A DNA stretch of 64,000 bases. Source: Williamsia serinedens. Lineage in GTDB: Bacteria > Actinomycetota > Actinomycetes > Mycobacteriales > Mycobacteriaceae. The notes beneath the pieces are model-generated. The model ran no database searches, was not told where the DNA came from, and saw only the letters and a program-made list of their open reading frames with translations. The stretch covers positions 496,001 to 560,000 of the forward strand of contig NZ_JAMTCG010000002.1 of assembly GCF_024171725.1 (NCBI RefSeq), given 5' to 3'. Positions 1 to 8,358 of the stretch are shown here, piece by piece. Every line of letters begins with the position of its first letter. Positions within the stretch are counted from its first letter, which is position 1. Both the position numbers and the translations under genes were made by a program.

Positions 1-63
1 ACTTTTACCCTTGGTCGTTCGTCGGGATGTCATGGACACCCCTGGTGCTGGGATGATGCACGC

Positions 64-1419
64 GTGATCGTCCTCGAGATCCTCGCCGGACTGCTGGTCG
101 TCGTGGTCATCACGGCGTTCACCGGCTACTTCGTGGCGCAGGAGTTCGCGTACATGGCGGCCGACCGCTCGCGACTCGGCGCCGCAGCAGATGCCGGTGA
201 CGGCGCCGCAGCGCGTGCGCTCACCGTCACCCGGCGCACGTCGTTCATGCTCTCCGGTGCGCAGCTCGGCATCACGGTCACCGGACTGCTCGTGGGGTAC
301 GTCGCGGAACCGCTGATCGGTCAGGGGGTCGGCGAGCTCCTCGGCGGGATCGGTATCGGTACCGCCGTCGGCGTCACCATCGGCACCGTCGTCGCCGTCG
401 TCGTCTCGACCGGCGTGCAGATGGTGTTCGGTGAGCTCTTCCCCAAGAACCTCGCGATCGCCCGGCCGGAGCCGGTCGCGCGGTGGTTGGCGCGGTCGAC
501 CACGATCTACCTCTCGCTGTTCGGGTGGCTCATCTGGCTCTTCGACCAGTCGTCGAACCTGTTGCTGAAGGCTTTGAAGATCGAACCCGTCCACGACGTG
601 GAACACTCGGCGACCCCGCGGGACCTCACCCACATCGTCGCCGCCTCACGGGCGACCGGCGAGATCGACGACGACACCTCGACGCTGCTCGACCGCATCC
701 TCGACTTCCCCACGCGGACCGCCGATCACGCGATGGTGCCGCGCCCGCGCGTCGACACGCTGGCGGCCGACACACCGGTCGCCGAGGTTCGCGCGCGGAT
801 GGCGACCGGTCACACGCGGTACCCCGTTCTCGGGTCCGACCCCGACGACCTGCGCGGCATCGTGTCGCTGCACGACCTGCTCGACGACTCCGTGACGGGT
901 GTCGCCGCCGACGTCGCCCGACCGGCCGTCGCCGTCCCGACGTCGCTTCCTCTGCCGGAAGTGCTGCAGGAGATGGACACCCGGCGGGTACAGATGGTGG
1001 CGGTGATCGACGAGTACGGCGGGTTCGCGGGCATCCTCACCCGCGAGGACGTCGCCGAGGAGCTGCTCGGGGACATCGCCGACGAGCACGACGTCGTCGT
1101 GGCCGCGCTGCGGTCGTCCACGGAGTCGTCGTGGACCGTCCGGGGTGACCTGGCCGTCGACGAACTCGAGCGGCTGGTCGGGCACAAGCTCCCGGCCGGT
1201 GACCACGAGACCGTCGCGGGGGCGGTTCTCGCCGTGCTGCAACGTTTCCCGGAGACCGGTGAGACCGTCCTCGTCGATCTCGAGCCCGACCCGACGGAGG
1301 CCGCCCGCACCGACGACCACCCCCGCCGCACGCTGGCGTTCACCGTCCGTGAGGTGCGCCGACGGGTACCGGCCGTCGTCGAGGTCGACCTGCGCGAGGA
1401 CTCGGAGGTGCTGCGATGA
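64..1419 (+). CDS. CNNM/CorC-like membrane protein with CBS pair (451 aa)
   Basis: Hemolysin-family (DUF21/CNNM) integral membrane protein. Relatives export or sense divalent cations such as Mg2+ and Co2+; the substrate here is inferred only from family. The N-terminal about 200 residues hold the DUF21 membrane block (hydrophobic helices at about 3-25, 90-125 and 150-170). The family-typical stretches GAQLGITVTGLLVGY and FGELFPKNLAIARP are visible. Two CBS motifs follow (about 215-340, with VIDEYGGFAGILTREDV typical of CorC/HlyC proteins). The C-terminal 90 residues match the CorC_HlyC accessory domain. The start is GTG, and no clear Shine-Dalgarno lies close to it. The stop overlaps the next ATG by 4 nt, so the two paralogues are translationally coupled. 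Confidence 0.9.
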   Translation: MIVLEILAGLLVVVVITAFTGYFVAQEFAYMAADRSRLGAAADAGDGAAARALTVTRRTSFMLSGAQLGITVTGLLVGYVAEPLIGQGVGELLGGIGIGTAVGVTIGTVVAVVVSTGVQMVFGELFPKNLAIARPEPVARWLARSTTIYLSLFGWLIWLFDQSSNLLLKALKIEPVHDVEHSATPRDLTHIVAASRATGEIDDDTSTLLDRILDFPTRTADHAMVPRPRVDTLAADTPVAEVRARMATGHTRYPVLGSDPDDLRGIVSLHDLLDDSVTGVAADVARPAVAVPTSLPLPEVLQEMDTRRVQMVAVIDEYGGFAGILTREDVAEELLGDIADEHDVVVAALRSSTESSWTVRGDLAVDELERLVGHKLPAGDHETVAGAVLAVLQRFPETGETVLVDLEPDPTEAARTDDHPRRTLAFTVREVRRRVPAVVEVDLREDSEVLR

Positions 1420-2432
1420 GCAACCCGTGGGTCGTCCTGGCCGTCAGCGTCCTGCTGATCGCGGCAAGCGCATTCTTCGTCGCCGTCGAGTTCGCCCTGA
1501 TCGCCGCGCGCACGCACCGACTCGCGGAGGACGCGGCCACCAGTCGCTCCGCCCGTGCGGCCGTCCGCAGCGCCACCGACCTGTCGGTGCTGCTGGCGGG
1601 CGCGCAGCTGGGCATCACCGTGTGCACCCTCGCGCTCGGTGCCGTCACGAAACCCGCTGTGCACTATGCGTTGACGCCGCTCATCGAGGGCTGGGGTGCA
1701 CCCACCTGGGTCGCCGACGTCGCGGGGTTCGTCCTCGCGTTGGTCGTCGTCACCTTCCTGCACCTGGTCGTCGGTGAGATGGCGCCGAAGTCCTGGGCCA
1801 TCGCACACCCGGAGAAGTCGGCGATCCTGCTGGCGTTGCCGATGCGCGGCTTCCTGATCGTCACCCGCCCGCTCCTGTTGTCGCTCAACACGATCGCGAA
1901 CTGGTTCCTGCGCCGCGTCGGCGTCGAGCCCGTCGACGAGACGTCGTCGGGGCAGGACCCCGCCGCGCTGCGCCACCTGGTCGAGCACTCCGGGACCACC
2001 GGCGCCCTCGACGACGAGTACCGCGGTCGCCTGCTCAGTGCCCTCGACCTGCAGCAGATGACGGTCGCCGACGTGCTCGGTGCCGGAGACACCCATCCGG
2101 CGCAGGTCGACATCGACGCATCGCCGGCTCAGATCCGCTCCGCCGCGGACGACTCGGGCCACCTCCGCCTGCTCGTCCGGTCGGCGGGGGTGCCCGTCGG
2201 CATGGTGCACGCCCGTGATGCTGTGGCGGCACCGTCAGACGCGACCGCGCGCAGCCTCATGCGCCCGGTGGCGCGTGCGACACCGCAGGAGCGTCTCGGC
2301 GACCTGCTGCACACCATGCGCTCGGACCGAACGCACCTCGCGGTGGTCGTCGACGACGACCGCACGCTGGGCGTCGTGACGGTCACCGATGTCGCGGACC
2401 GGATCCTGCGGGGTACGGGGACACCGGTCTGA
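1416..2432 (+). CDS. CNNM/CorC-like membrane protein, second paralogue (338 aa)
   Basis: Second DUF21/CNNM membrane protein, coupled to the first by an ATGA overlap. It shares the diagnostic blocks FFVAVEFALIAARTHRL, GAQLGITVCTLALG and VGEMAPKSWAIAHPEK. The CBS pair spans about residues 200-330 and ends in VVDDDRTLGVVTVTDVADRIL. The C-terminal CorC_HlyC domain of the first protein is missing, so this is the short form. Such tandem long and short pairs are common in actinobacteria and may form heteromers (inference). Confidence 0.88.
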   Translation: MSNPWVVLAVSVLLIAASAFFVAVEFALIAARTHRLAEDAATSRSARAAVRSATDLSVLLAGAQLGITVCTLALGAVTKPAVHYALTPLIEGWGAPTWVADVAGFVLALVVVTFLHLVVGEMAPKSWAIAHPEKSAILLALPMRGFLIVTRPLLLSLNTIANWFLRRVGVEPVDETSSGQDPAALRHLVEHSGTTGALDDEYRGRLLSALDLQQMTVADVLGAGDTHPAQVDIDASPAQIRSAADDSGHLRLLVRSAGVPVGMVHARDAVAAPSDATARSLMRPVARATPQERLGDLLHTMRSDRTHLAVVVDDDRTLGVVTVTDVADRILRGTGTPV

Positions 2433-2552
2433 TCCGAGGCCGACCCGCGGCCTGCAGGCAGATCCGCGTCATGCATGGCGCGGGTTCGCTGAGGAGTCGC
2501 GGGTTCACCTCCGCGCGGTACGGTCGTCTCGCCGTTCACCGAGGAGGACACC

Positions 2553-2936
2553 GTGTACCGACCCACAGTTCGTGCAGCGACCGCGACCTGGCTCGCCGGG
2601 ACATCGATCGCGTTGATCACCCAGGGGCTGTTCCCCAACCAGTTCGCCGACACCACCGCATGGGGTCGCAACGCGGGGTGGCAACGCGAGATCGCGATCT
2701 GGAACCTCGGCACGCTCGTCGCGGGAGGCGCGATCGTCGCCGGCGACCGGGATCCGGTGCGTGCACAGCTGCGTGGCCTCGCCGTGCTGTCGACGCTGTT
2801 CGGCGTGAATCACGCAGTGGCGGCAGCGCAGTCGGGCGGCAAGCCCGGCAACATCGCCTGGGCCGTCATCAACGGTGGCGGCGTCGTGTCCGCGCTCGCC
2901 GCGCTGGCGAGCGAGCGCCCGTCCCGCCGCGGCTGA
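2553..2936 (+). CDS. Small predicted membrane protein (127 aa)
   Basis: GTG start preceded by a strong GAGGAGG site 6-7 nt upstream. The protein has four short hydrophobic stretches (about 10-28, 47-62, 70-88 and 100-118), which suggests a four-helix membrane protein. It contains FGVNHAVAAAQSG and a short basic C-terminus. I do not recognise a specific function. It ends 3 nt before the convergent phosphatase gene. Confidence 0.7.
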   Translation: MYRPTVRAATATWLAGTSIALITQGLFPNQFADTTAWGRNAGWQREIAIWNLGTLVAGGAIVAGDRDPVRAQLRGLAVLSTLFGVNHAVAAAQSGGKPGNIAWAVINGGGVVSALAALASERPSRRG

Positions 2937-2939
2937 GCG

Positions 2940-5015
2940 TCACACGCCGATCGACCCGTCCTTCTTCCACACCGCGACCACCGACGGTCTCGGCTGACTC
3001 GACCCTCCGTCGGGCCAGTTCGACGACGGGTTGTCGGCGCTGGCGTCGTCGGTCTCGCCGGGGTGCTGCACGCAGACGAGGACACGCTCCGAGGTGATGA
3101 TCGGTCCGCACGTCTCGGCGCCCTTCGGCACGGTCAGGAACTGTTTGGTCTCTCCGCGATTCGGGCCGTCGAGTGCGACGGCGAACAGGCCGTCGTTGCT
3201 CTCCAGTGCGTTGCCGTCGGTGGAGATCCACAGGTTGCCGTGCGGGTCGAACGCGACGTTGTCCGGGCATGAGATGGGGCTGACCTTCGTCTTGTCGAAG
3301 CCGCCGTAGTACGTGTCGGCTGCTGCCGGGTCGCCGCAGACCAACAGCAGCTCCCAGGTGAAGTCGGTACCGGCGTGATCGTCGGTGAGTTCGATGATCT
3401 GGCCGTTCTTGTTCTCGTTTCGGGGATTCGCCGCGTCGGCGACGGCTTCTCCCGTGGTGCCGCGTTTCGAGTTGTTGGTCAGCGCGCAGTACACCTTTCC
3501 GGTTTTCGGATGGGGCTCGATGTCCTCGGGGCGATCCATCTTCGTGGCGCCAGCCTTGTCCGCGGCCATGCGGGTGAACACGGCGACCTCGGCGGGTGAC
3601 ATCCCCTCGATCCGCGAGGTGGCCCTGCCGGACTCGTCGACGGTGAGCAGCGGGACCCACCGTCCGGTGCCCGCGAACTTCTGGCCGGCCGGCAGTTCGC
3701 CCGAGCCGTCCACCTGCCGCGGGGTGTCGCCGGTGAGCACCGCGACGTACAGCGTCCCCTCGTCGAGGATGCGGAGGTTGCTGCGCATCGCGGCAGCGCT
3801 CGTCCCCGACCGCACCTTCCTCGACGACACGAACTTGTAGATGTACTCGAACCGTTCGTCGTCACCGGAGTACGCGACGACGGTGCCGTCGTCGGTGACG
3901 TGGATCGTGGCCGACTCGTGCTTGGCGCGGCCCAGCGCGGAGTGCTTGATCGGCGTCGACGACGGATCGTGCGGGTCGACCTCGACGATGTATCCGAAGC
4001 GGTTGCCCTCGTTCGGGTTCTTCGAGAGGTCGAAGCGCTCCTCGTAGCGGCCCCACTGGTGGTAGTCCGCGTCGTCCTCGAAGCTGTAGCGGTTCAGACG
4101 CTCCTTGGCGGTCGGGTCGGTCACCGCGGACGCGCCGCTGAAGTAGTTGGGGAAGTTCTCCTCGCCGGACAGCATGGTGCCCCACGGGGTGAGCCCACCG
4201 GAGCAGTTCCCGATCGTCCCGAGGATGCGGGTGCCGGCCGGGTCGGCCGAGGTCCGGACGAACTCGCTGCCCGCGGCCGGGCCGGTGAGCGTGAAAGGCG
4301 TCGAGGCCGTGATCCGCCGGTTGCGTTCTCCGACAACCGGTGTGAGCTTGCCCGTGCCGGACTCGGCCGTCACCTCGACGACGGTGATGCCGTGGGCGGC
4401 CATGGACACCCGGGCCTGGTTCTCGGTGGGGTTCTTGGGCTCGTAGCCCGTGAACATGAACTCCTCGGTCGTGTACTCCTGGTTGCAGACCAGGTAGAAC
4501 CGGGCCGCCTCACCCTCGATCGGGATCAGGCCGGCGAAATCGTTGTTGAATCCGAACTGCTTCTCCTGGGCCTCGGGTGTCTGGGCAGCGATGTCGAAGC
4601 GGGGTGCGCCGGGGATGACCGGGTCGCCCCAGCGGATCACGACCGACTGCTCGTAGCCGTCGGGGATCACCACGGCGTCCTGCGTGTTGGGTGCGACGGC
4701 GGTGAAGTCCATCCCGGTGCCCGTCCCTGTGCCGGTGACGGGAGGTGTCGACGGGGTGGACGTCGGGTTCCCGTCGGCCCCGCAGGCCCCTAGGAGGGAG
4801 ACGGCTCCCACTCCGACGGCGGTCGCGGCGCCGCCCTTCAGCAGCGATCGCCGCGACACCACAGATCGCACCACGTCGCCGAAATACGCGTTGTCGCTGG
4901 TGTTGCCCGGCTGCTTCCAACAGGCCTCACCGCACTTGTACTGGCAGGTGACGTGCGCGCGCGACGACGAGCCGGGCGCGCCGAGGGTGGACAAGGGCAA
5001 CGGGATGCGGACCAC
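2940..5015 (-). CDS. PhoX-like (DUF839) Tat-exported phosphatase (691 aa)
   Basis: Extracytoplasmic PhoX-family phosphatase, typically a Ca2+/Fe-dependent alkaline phosphatase. The family N-terminus LPLSTLGAPGSSSRAHVTCQ and the CQYKCGEACW block are present. A twin-arginine signal VSRRSLLKGG lies near residue 50, followed by a lipobox-like LLGAC. It is therefore probably a Tat-exported, lipid-anchored protein. Downstream blocks include GNCSGGLTPWGTMLSGEENF, HESATIHVTDDGTVVAYSGDDERFEYIYKF (split here only for description) and FDPHGNLWISTDGN. The frame stays open to 5219, but GTG 5015 has GGAG six bases upstream and starts the conserved family N-terminus, so it is preferred. Confidence 0.9.
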   Translation of the reverse strand: MVRIPLPLSTLGAPGSSSRAHVTCQYKCGEACWKQPGNTSDNAYFGDVVRSVVSRRSLLKGGAATAVGVGAVSLLGACGADGNPTSTPSTPPVTGTGTGTGMDFTAVAPNTQDAVVIPDGYEQSVVIRWGDPVIPGAPRFDIAAQTPEAQEKQFGFNNDFAGLIPIEGEAARFYLVCNQEYTTEEFMFTGYEPKNPTENQARVSMAAHGITVVEVTAESGTGKLTPVVGERNRRITASTPFTLTGPAAGSEFVRTSADPAGTRILGTIGNCSGGLTPWGTMLSGEENFPNYFSGASAVTDPTAKERLNRYSFEDDADYHQWGRYEERFDLSKNPNEGNRFGYIVEVDPHDPSSTPIKHSALGRAKHESATIHVTDDGTVVAYSGDDERFEYIYKFVSSRKVRSGTSAAAMRSNLRILDEGTLYVAVLTGDTPRQVDGSGELPAGQKFAGTGRWVPLLTVDESGRATSRIEGMSPAEVAVFTRMAADKAGATKMDRPEDIEPHPKTGKVYCALTNNSKRGTTGEAVADAANPRNENKNGQIIELTDDHAGTDFTWELLLVCGDPAAADTYYGGFDKTKVSPISCPDNVAFDPHGNLWISTDGNALESNDGLFAVALDGPNRGETKQFLTVPKGAETCGPIITSERVLVCVQHPGETDDASADNPSSNWPDGGSSQPRPSVVAVWKKDGSIGV

Positions 5016-5115
5016 GCAGATCTCCAGGGCTGGGGAGGTGAGGTGACCCGCGAACGCTACGTGCGTGAGGTAAAGCGGTGTCCAGCCCCGGGTAAACGAA
5101 TGGCAAAGACGCCTG

Positions 5116-5529
5116 TCAGCAGTTGGCCGGTTCCCGCTCGCAGTACGGCGTCGTCCCCGGGAACCGTCCGCGGTTGGCGGCCACCCACCGGTACGCGGTC
5201 TCCGACAGCGGTCCCGCACCCGGGACCCGGTAGAGCCAGCGGGGAACCGGTACCCCGGTGGCGACGGCCGCGGCGACGGCAGCCGCCTCGGCCGCAGCGC
5301 ACACCCTGCCGTCGTCGCCGAGCCACCAGATCGACGCCATCAACTCGTCCTGGGACAGTCGCCGACCGAGTGCCGTGGACAACCGGTCGACGACGTCGGC
5401 CTTCTGCAACGGCTCGAGTCGGACGTCTCCGGTGCGGTTCAGCCGCTCCAGGAGATCGCGGGAGCGCGTGCACATCCCGCAGTGTCCGTCGAAGAAGAGG
5501 ACGCCCGGACCCGACGGTGACGCGCTCAC
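5116..5529 (-). CDS. DCC (DUF393) thiol-disulfide oxidoreductase-like protein (137 aa)
   Basis: Matches the DUF393/DCC family: the N-terminal LFFDGHCGMCTRSRDLL carries the D-x-x-C-x-x-C motif that names it. It continues with LERLNRTGDVRLEPLQ and a central SIWWLGDDGRVCAAAEA block. The family is predicted to have a thioredoxin-like redox fold, but the substrate is unknown. Its start overlaps the stop of the upstream LLM oxidoreductase by 4 nt (ATGA), so the two are cotranscribed and a redox link is plausible. About 100 bp without a gene separates it from the PhoX gene. Confidence 0.85.
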   Translation of the reverse strand: MSASPSGPGVLFFDGHCGMCTRSRDLLERLNRTGDVRLEPLQKADVVDRLSTALGRRLSQDELMASIWWLGDDGRVCAAAEAAAVAAAVATGVPVPRWLYRVPGAGPLSETAYRWVAANRGRFPGTTPYCEREPANC

Positions 5530-6341
5530 CCGCGCAGCGAGTCCCGCCAGCGACAGAGTTCCTCGACGCCGGTGAGGTCGTACTCGGGTCCCGTGACCCC
5601 GACGGTGAAGAAGGTGACACCCTCGGCGTGCAACTGCTCGGCGCGGGCGACCAGATCCTTCAGCGCATCACCGGAGGCGGCGTCGGCGGGGTTGAACTCG
5701 ACGCCGGCGGAGTGCTCGATCTCGCCGGGGTCGCGGCCGATGTCCGAGCAGTGCGACTCCAGCACCGACGACTTGTGGCGGTAGGACTCCGGATCGACGA
5801 AGTAGTGCCATGTGTCGGCGTACTCGGCGACGTAGCGCAGCGTCTTCTTCTCACCACCACCCCCGATCAGGACGGGGATCTTGCGGGTCGGCGCGGGGTT
5901 GAGCTTGCCCCAGCGGTCGACGATGCGCGGCAGTGCGGCGCCGAGATCGTTCAGACGCGAACCGGCCGTGCCGAACTCGTATCCGTACTCGGTGTAGTCC
6001 TTCTCGAACCAGCCCGACCCGATGCCCAGGATGAGGCGACCGCCGGAGATGTGGTCGACGGTGCGCGCCATGTCGGCGAGCAGCTCCGGGTTGCGATAGC
6101 TGTTGCACGTGACGAGCGCACCGATCTCGATCCGGGAGGTCTGCTCGGCCCAGGCGGCGAGCATCGTCCAGCACTCGAAGTGGGCGCCGTCCGGGTCGCC
6201 GTAAAGCGGGTAGAAGTGATCCCAGTTGAACGCGACGTCGACACCGGCGTCCTCCGCGCGGCGCACCGCGTCGCGGATGAGTCCGTAGTCGGGGGCGTGC
6301 TGGGGCTGGATCTGGACACCGATACGAACGTCTTTCGCCAT
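5526..6341 (-). CDS. LLM-class F420-dependent oxidoreductase (271 aa)
   Basis: Luciferase-like monooxygenase fold of the F420-dependent type: a TIM barrel with an early DVAFNWDHFYPLYGDP, then RIEIGALVTCNSYRNPELLADMARTVDHISGGRLILGIGSGW, and IPVLIGGGGEKKTLRYVAEYADTW. These blocks are hallmarks of the mycobacterial F420-LLM subgroup. The substrate cannot be read from sequence. A TTG at 6353 would add four residues. The ATG at 6341 starts the conserved MAKDVRIGVQ, and neither has a strong ribosome site, so the start is uncertain. The gene is coupled to the DCC gene downstream. Confidence 0.88.
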   Translation of the reverse strand: MAKDVRIGVQIQPQHAPDYGLIRDAVRRAEDAGVDVAFNWDHFYPLYGDPDGAHFECWTMLAAWAEQTSRIEIGALVTCNSYRNPELLADMARTVDHISGGRLILGIGSGWFEKDYTEYGYEFGTAGSRLNDLGAALPRIVDRWGKLNPAPTRKIPVLIGGGGEKKTLRYVAEYADTWHYFVDPESYRHKSSVLESHCSDIGRDPGEIEHSAGVEFNPADAASGDALKDLVARAEQLHAEGVTFFTVGVTGPEYDLTGVEELCRWRDSLRG

Positions 6342-6399
6342 GGTCACAGTCAACCCGTTGGGAGCGGACTTGGCCAGGACGGACTTCGCGCCACGGCCC

Positions 6400-6831
6400 T
6401 CAGGCCGCGCCGGACACCTGCGCGAGGAAACCGGCCCAGTCCTCGAGGTGGTGGGTCCGACGGATCCGGCCGTCGACGACGTCGTGGAACTCGTGCAGGG
6501 CTATGGAGACGGCGCGTCCGGATGGCGGCGCGCCGACGAGTTCCCCGGTGTGCCGCCCGCGGATCTCACAGCGCGTCGCGATCGTGCCGACGCCATCGGC
6601 GTCGCGCCCGTCGACGACCCGGCGCACGACGATCTCGAGTCCGGAGAGTGCCGCCTGCAGGCCGCGGATGACCGGTGCGGCTCCCTCGGGGCCGGGACCC
6701 TGGCCCGGGGCGAGTGGGACGTCCTCCCAGTCGGGTGTGACGACGTCGGCGAGGAGTTCAGGGTGGCCCGCGAAGGCGCGGTAGAACGTCGACACGAGGT
6801 CGTCGAGGGCCGGGGTGTTCGGGTCGGTCAC
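6400..6831 (-). CDS. SnoaL/NTF2-fold ester cyclase-like protein (143 aa)
   Basis: Small NTF2-like protein of the SnoaL polyketide-cyclase/ester-cyclase type: LVSTFYRAFAGHPELLADVVTPDWEDVP, then a central VIRGLQAALSGLEIVVRRVV and a C-terminal IALHEFHDVVDGRIRRTHHLEDW, the usual cone-shaped fold ending in a helix. It starts at GTG 6831, overlapping the TGA of the SDR gene by 4 nt. It is therefore the second gene of an SDR-SnoaL operon under the divergent TetR regulator. Substrate unknown. Confidence 0.82.
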   Translation of the reverse strand: MTDPNTPALDDLVSTFYRAFAGHPELLADVVTPDWEDVPLAPGQGPGPEGAAPVIRGLQAALSGLEIVVRRVVDGRDADGVGTIATRCEIRGRHTGELVGAPPSGRAVSIALHEFHDVVDGRIRRTHHLEDWAGFLAQVSGAA

Positions 6832-7535
6832 CACGGGAGCTCGATTCCGTCCTGCAGGAAACGACCGGCCCCGGTACCGGTCTCGAGTTCGACGACCTGA
6901 CGAACACTCGCGGCGCCGTCGTCCACGGGCCGTCCCCCGTCGCCGCCCATGTCCGTCGCGGTCCATCCCGGCGACGCGAGGTCGACGGTGATCCCGTCGT
7001 CGGCCAGCTCCGCGGCCAGCATGCGGCCGAGGGCGTTCACGGCCGCCTTCGACGTCTTGTAGGCGGGTACACCGCCGCCCATCCGCGCCAGCGACGCCTG
7101 CTCGGACGACACGATGACGATCCGCGGATCGTGGCCCCCGCGGAGCAGCGGCAGGAAGGACTGCGTCACCCGCCAGGTCCCGAGGAGATTGGTGCGTATC
7201 GCCTCGTCCACCACGGTCAGGTCGGCGTCGACGGCGGTCTGCCATGGGTCGAAGTGGATGGCCGCGTTGTTCACGAGGACGTCGAGGTGCCCGTGTTCGG
7301 ACCTCACGAGTTCCGCAGCGGCCGTGACGGATCCGGGGTCGGTGACATCGAGCGTCAGGGGGAGGATCGCCCGCTCGGGGGACCCGCCCGACAGGTCGGC
7401 GGCGGCGGCTTTCGCCGCGTCGGGGTCGCGCGCCGCGAGCAGCACCGTGTGTCCGCGGTCGGCGAGTTGGGCGGTGAGTGCGCGACCGATACCGCGGTTC
7501 GCGCCGGTGACGAGGGTGATCCTGCTGTCGGGCAT
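6828..7535 (-). CDS. Short-chain dehydrogenase/reductase (235 aa)
   Basis: Classical SDR with the Rossmann motif VTGANRGIGRAL, the NNA motif in LVNNAAIHFDPW, the catalytic serine region VIVSSEQASLA and YKTSK (YxxxK). ATG 7535 follows AGGAGG at a 6-nt spacing. It is the first gene of the SDR-SnoaL pair and is transcribed divergently from the TetR gene at 7625. Control by that regulator is inferred from the inverted repeat between them. Confidence 0.88.
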   Translation of the reverse strand: MPDSRITLVTGANRGIGRALTAQLADRGHTVLLAARDPDAAKAAAADLSGGSPERAILPLTLDVTDPGSVTAAAELVRSEHGHLDVLVNNAAIHFDPWQTAVDADLTVVDEAIRTNLLGTWRVTQSFLPLLRGGHDPRIVIVSSEQASLARMGGGVPAYKTSKAAVNALGRMLAAELADDGITVDLASPGWTATDMGGDGGRPVDDGAASVRQVVELETGTGAGRFLQDGIELPW

Positions 7536-7579
7536 GGCGGCCTCCTGATGTGATCAGCGTTGTATCTGCGGCGACATCG

Positions 7580-7617
7580 ACGCTAACACACCAGCGATGT
7601 ACGTCAAGTGTTATCAT
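7580..7617. promoter_or_regulatory. Divergent SDR/TetR promoter with inverted-repeat operator
   Basis: Half-sites TAACAC (7584-7589) and GTGTTA (7608-7613) form an inverted repeat with an 18-nt spacer. On the plus strand TATCAT (7612-7617) is a TANNNT -10 box exactly 7 nt before the TetR ATG, implying a leaderless transcript. On the minus strand TTGACG (complement of 7602-7607) and TAGCGT (complement of 7580-7585), 16 nt apart, look like -35/-10 for the SDR gene. The repeat overlaps both -10 boxes, as expected for autorepression. No experimental support. Confidence 0.45.
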
Positions 7618-7624
7618 CGATCAC

Positions 7625-8320
7625 ATGGCCGTTGACCCGATCTCCCCGCGCGAGCGGATCCTCGCCGCGGCCGCGCGGCTGCTCGTCGACGAGGGCCGGG
7701 ACGCGGTCACCACGAGGGCGGTCTGCCGCGAGGCGGGGGTGCAGGCGCAGACGATCTACCGCCACTTCGGCGACATGCGGACGTTGCTCACCACCGTCGC
7801 CGCCGACGGCTTCCGTGCGTTCTTGCGCGCCAAGAAGTCGCGGGAGGCCGGGGACGACCCGGTTCAGGAGTTGCGCGCGGGATGGGATCTACACATCGAG
7901 TTCGCGCTGGACAACCCGCAGATCTACGCGCTCATGTACGGCGAGCCCCGCCCCGGGTCCGACGTCCTCGAGGTCTACGAGGTCCTGCACGGCATCGTGC
8001 AGCGTGCCGCGGCGGCCGGTCGGCTGACGGTCCCCGTCGACGTCGCGGCGTCGGTGATCTACGCGAGCGGTATCGGAGTGGCGATGACACTCATAACCAC
8101 CTCGTCGGACGATCTCCCTGCCGCTGCGGAGCTGTCGTCGACTACGCGTGATGCCGTCATCGGTGCCGTCACATCGGGGTCCTCCGCCCCGAGATCCGGG
8201 GGTGCCGCCCGGCACGCCGTGGCACTGGCGACCCTGCTGGCGCAGGACCCGCACGGACTCACCGACGCGGAGGTCGCACTGATGCGCCAGTGGTTGGCCA
8301 CGGTGAGCGGCCGCGGCTGA
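7625..8320 (+). CDS. TetR/AcrR-family transcriptional regulator (231 aa)
   Basis: N-terminal TetR helix-turn-helix: ERILAAAARLLVDEGRDAVTTRAVCREAGVQAQTIYRHFGD, with the typical TIYRHF recognition helix. The C-terminal ligand domain (about 75-225) is helical and unassigned. ATG 7625 is chosen because it sits 7 nt after a TANNNT box and begins the usual domain length. The open frame upstream has no family sequence. It probably represses the divergent SDR-SnoaL operon and itself. Confidence 0.87.
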   Translation: MAVDPISPRERILAAAARLLVDEGRDAVTTRAVCREAGVQAQTIYRHFGDMRTLLTTVAADGFRAFLRAKKSREAGDDPVQELRAGWDLHIEFALDNPQIYALMYGEPRPGSDVLEVYEVLHGIVQRAAAAGRLTVPVDVAASVIYASGIGVAMTLITTSSDDLPAAAELSSTTRDAVIGAVTSGSSAPRSGGAARHAVALATLLAQDPHGLTDAEVALMRQWLATVSGRG

Positions 8321-8358
8321 CCGGGGTCGGTGTCGGTGGCAGGTGGGACGATGCGGCG

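Noticed and set aside
810-2210. Long minus-strand open frame opposite the CNNM genes
   Set aside because: High-GC shadow frame of real genes; Arg/Asp-rich low-complexity protein without family patterns.
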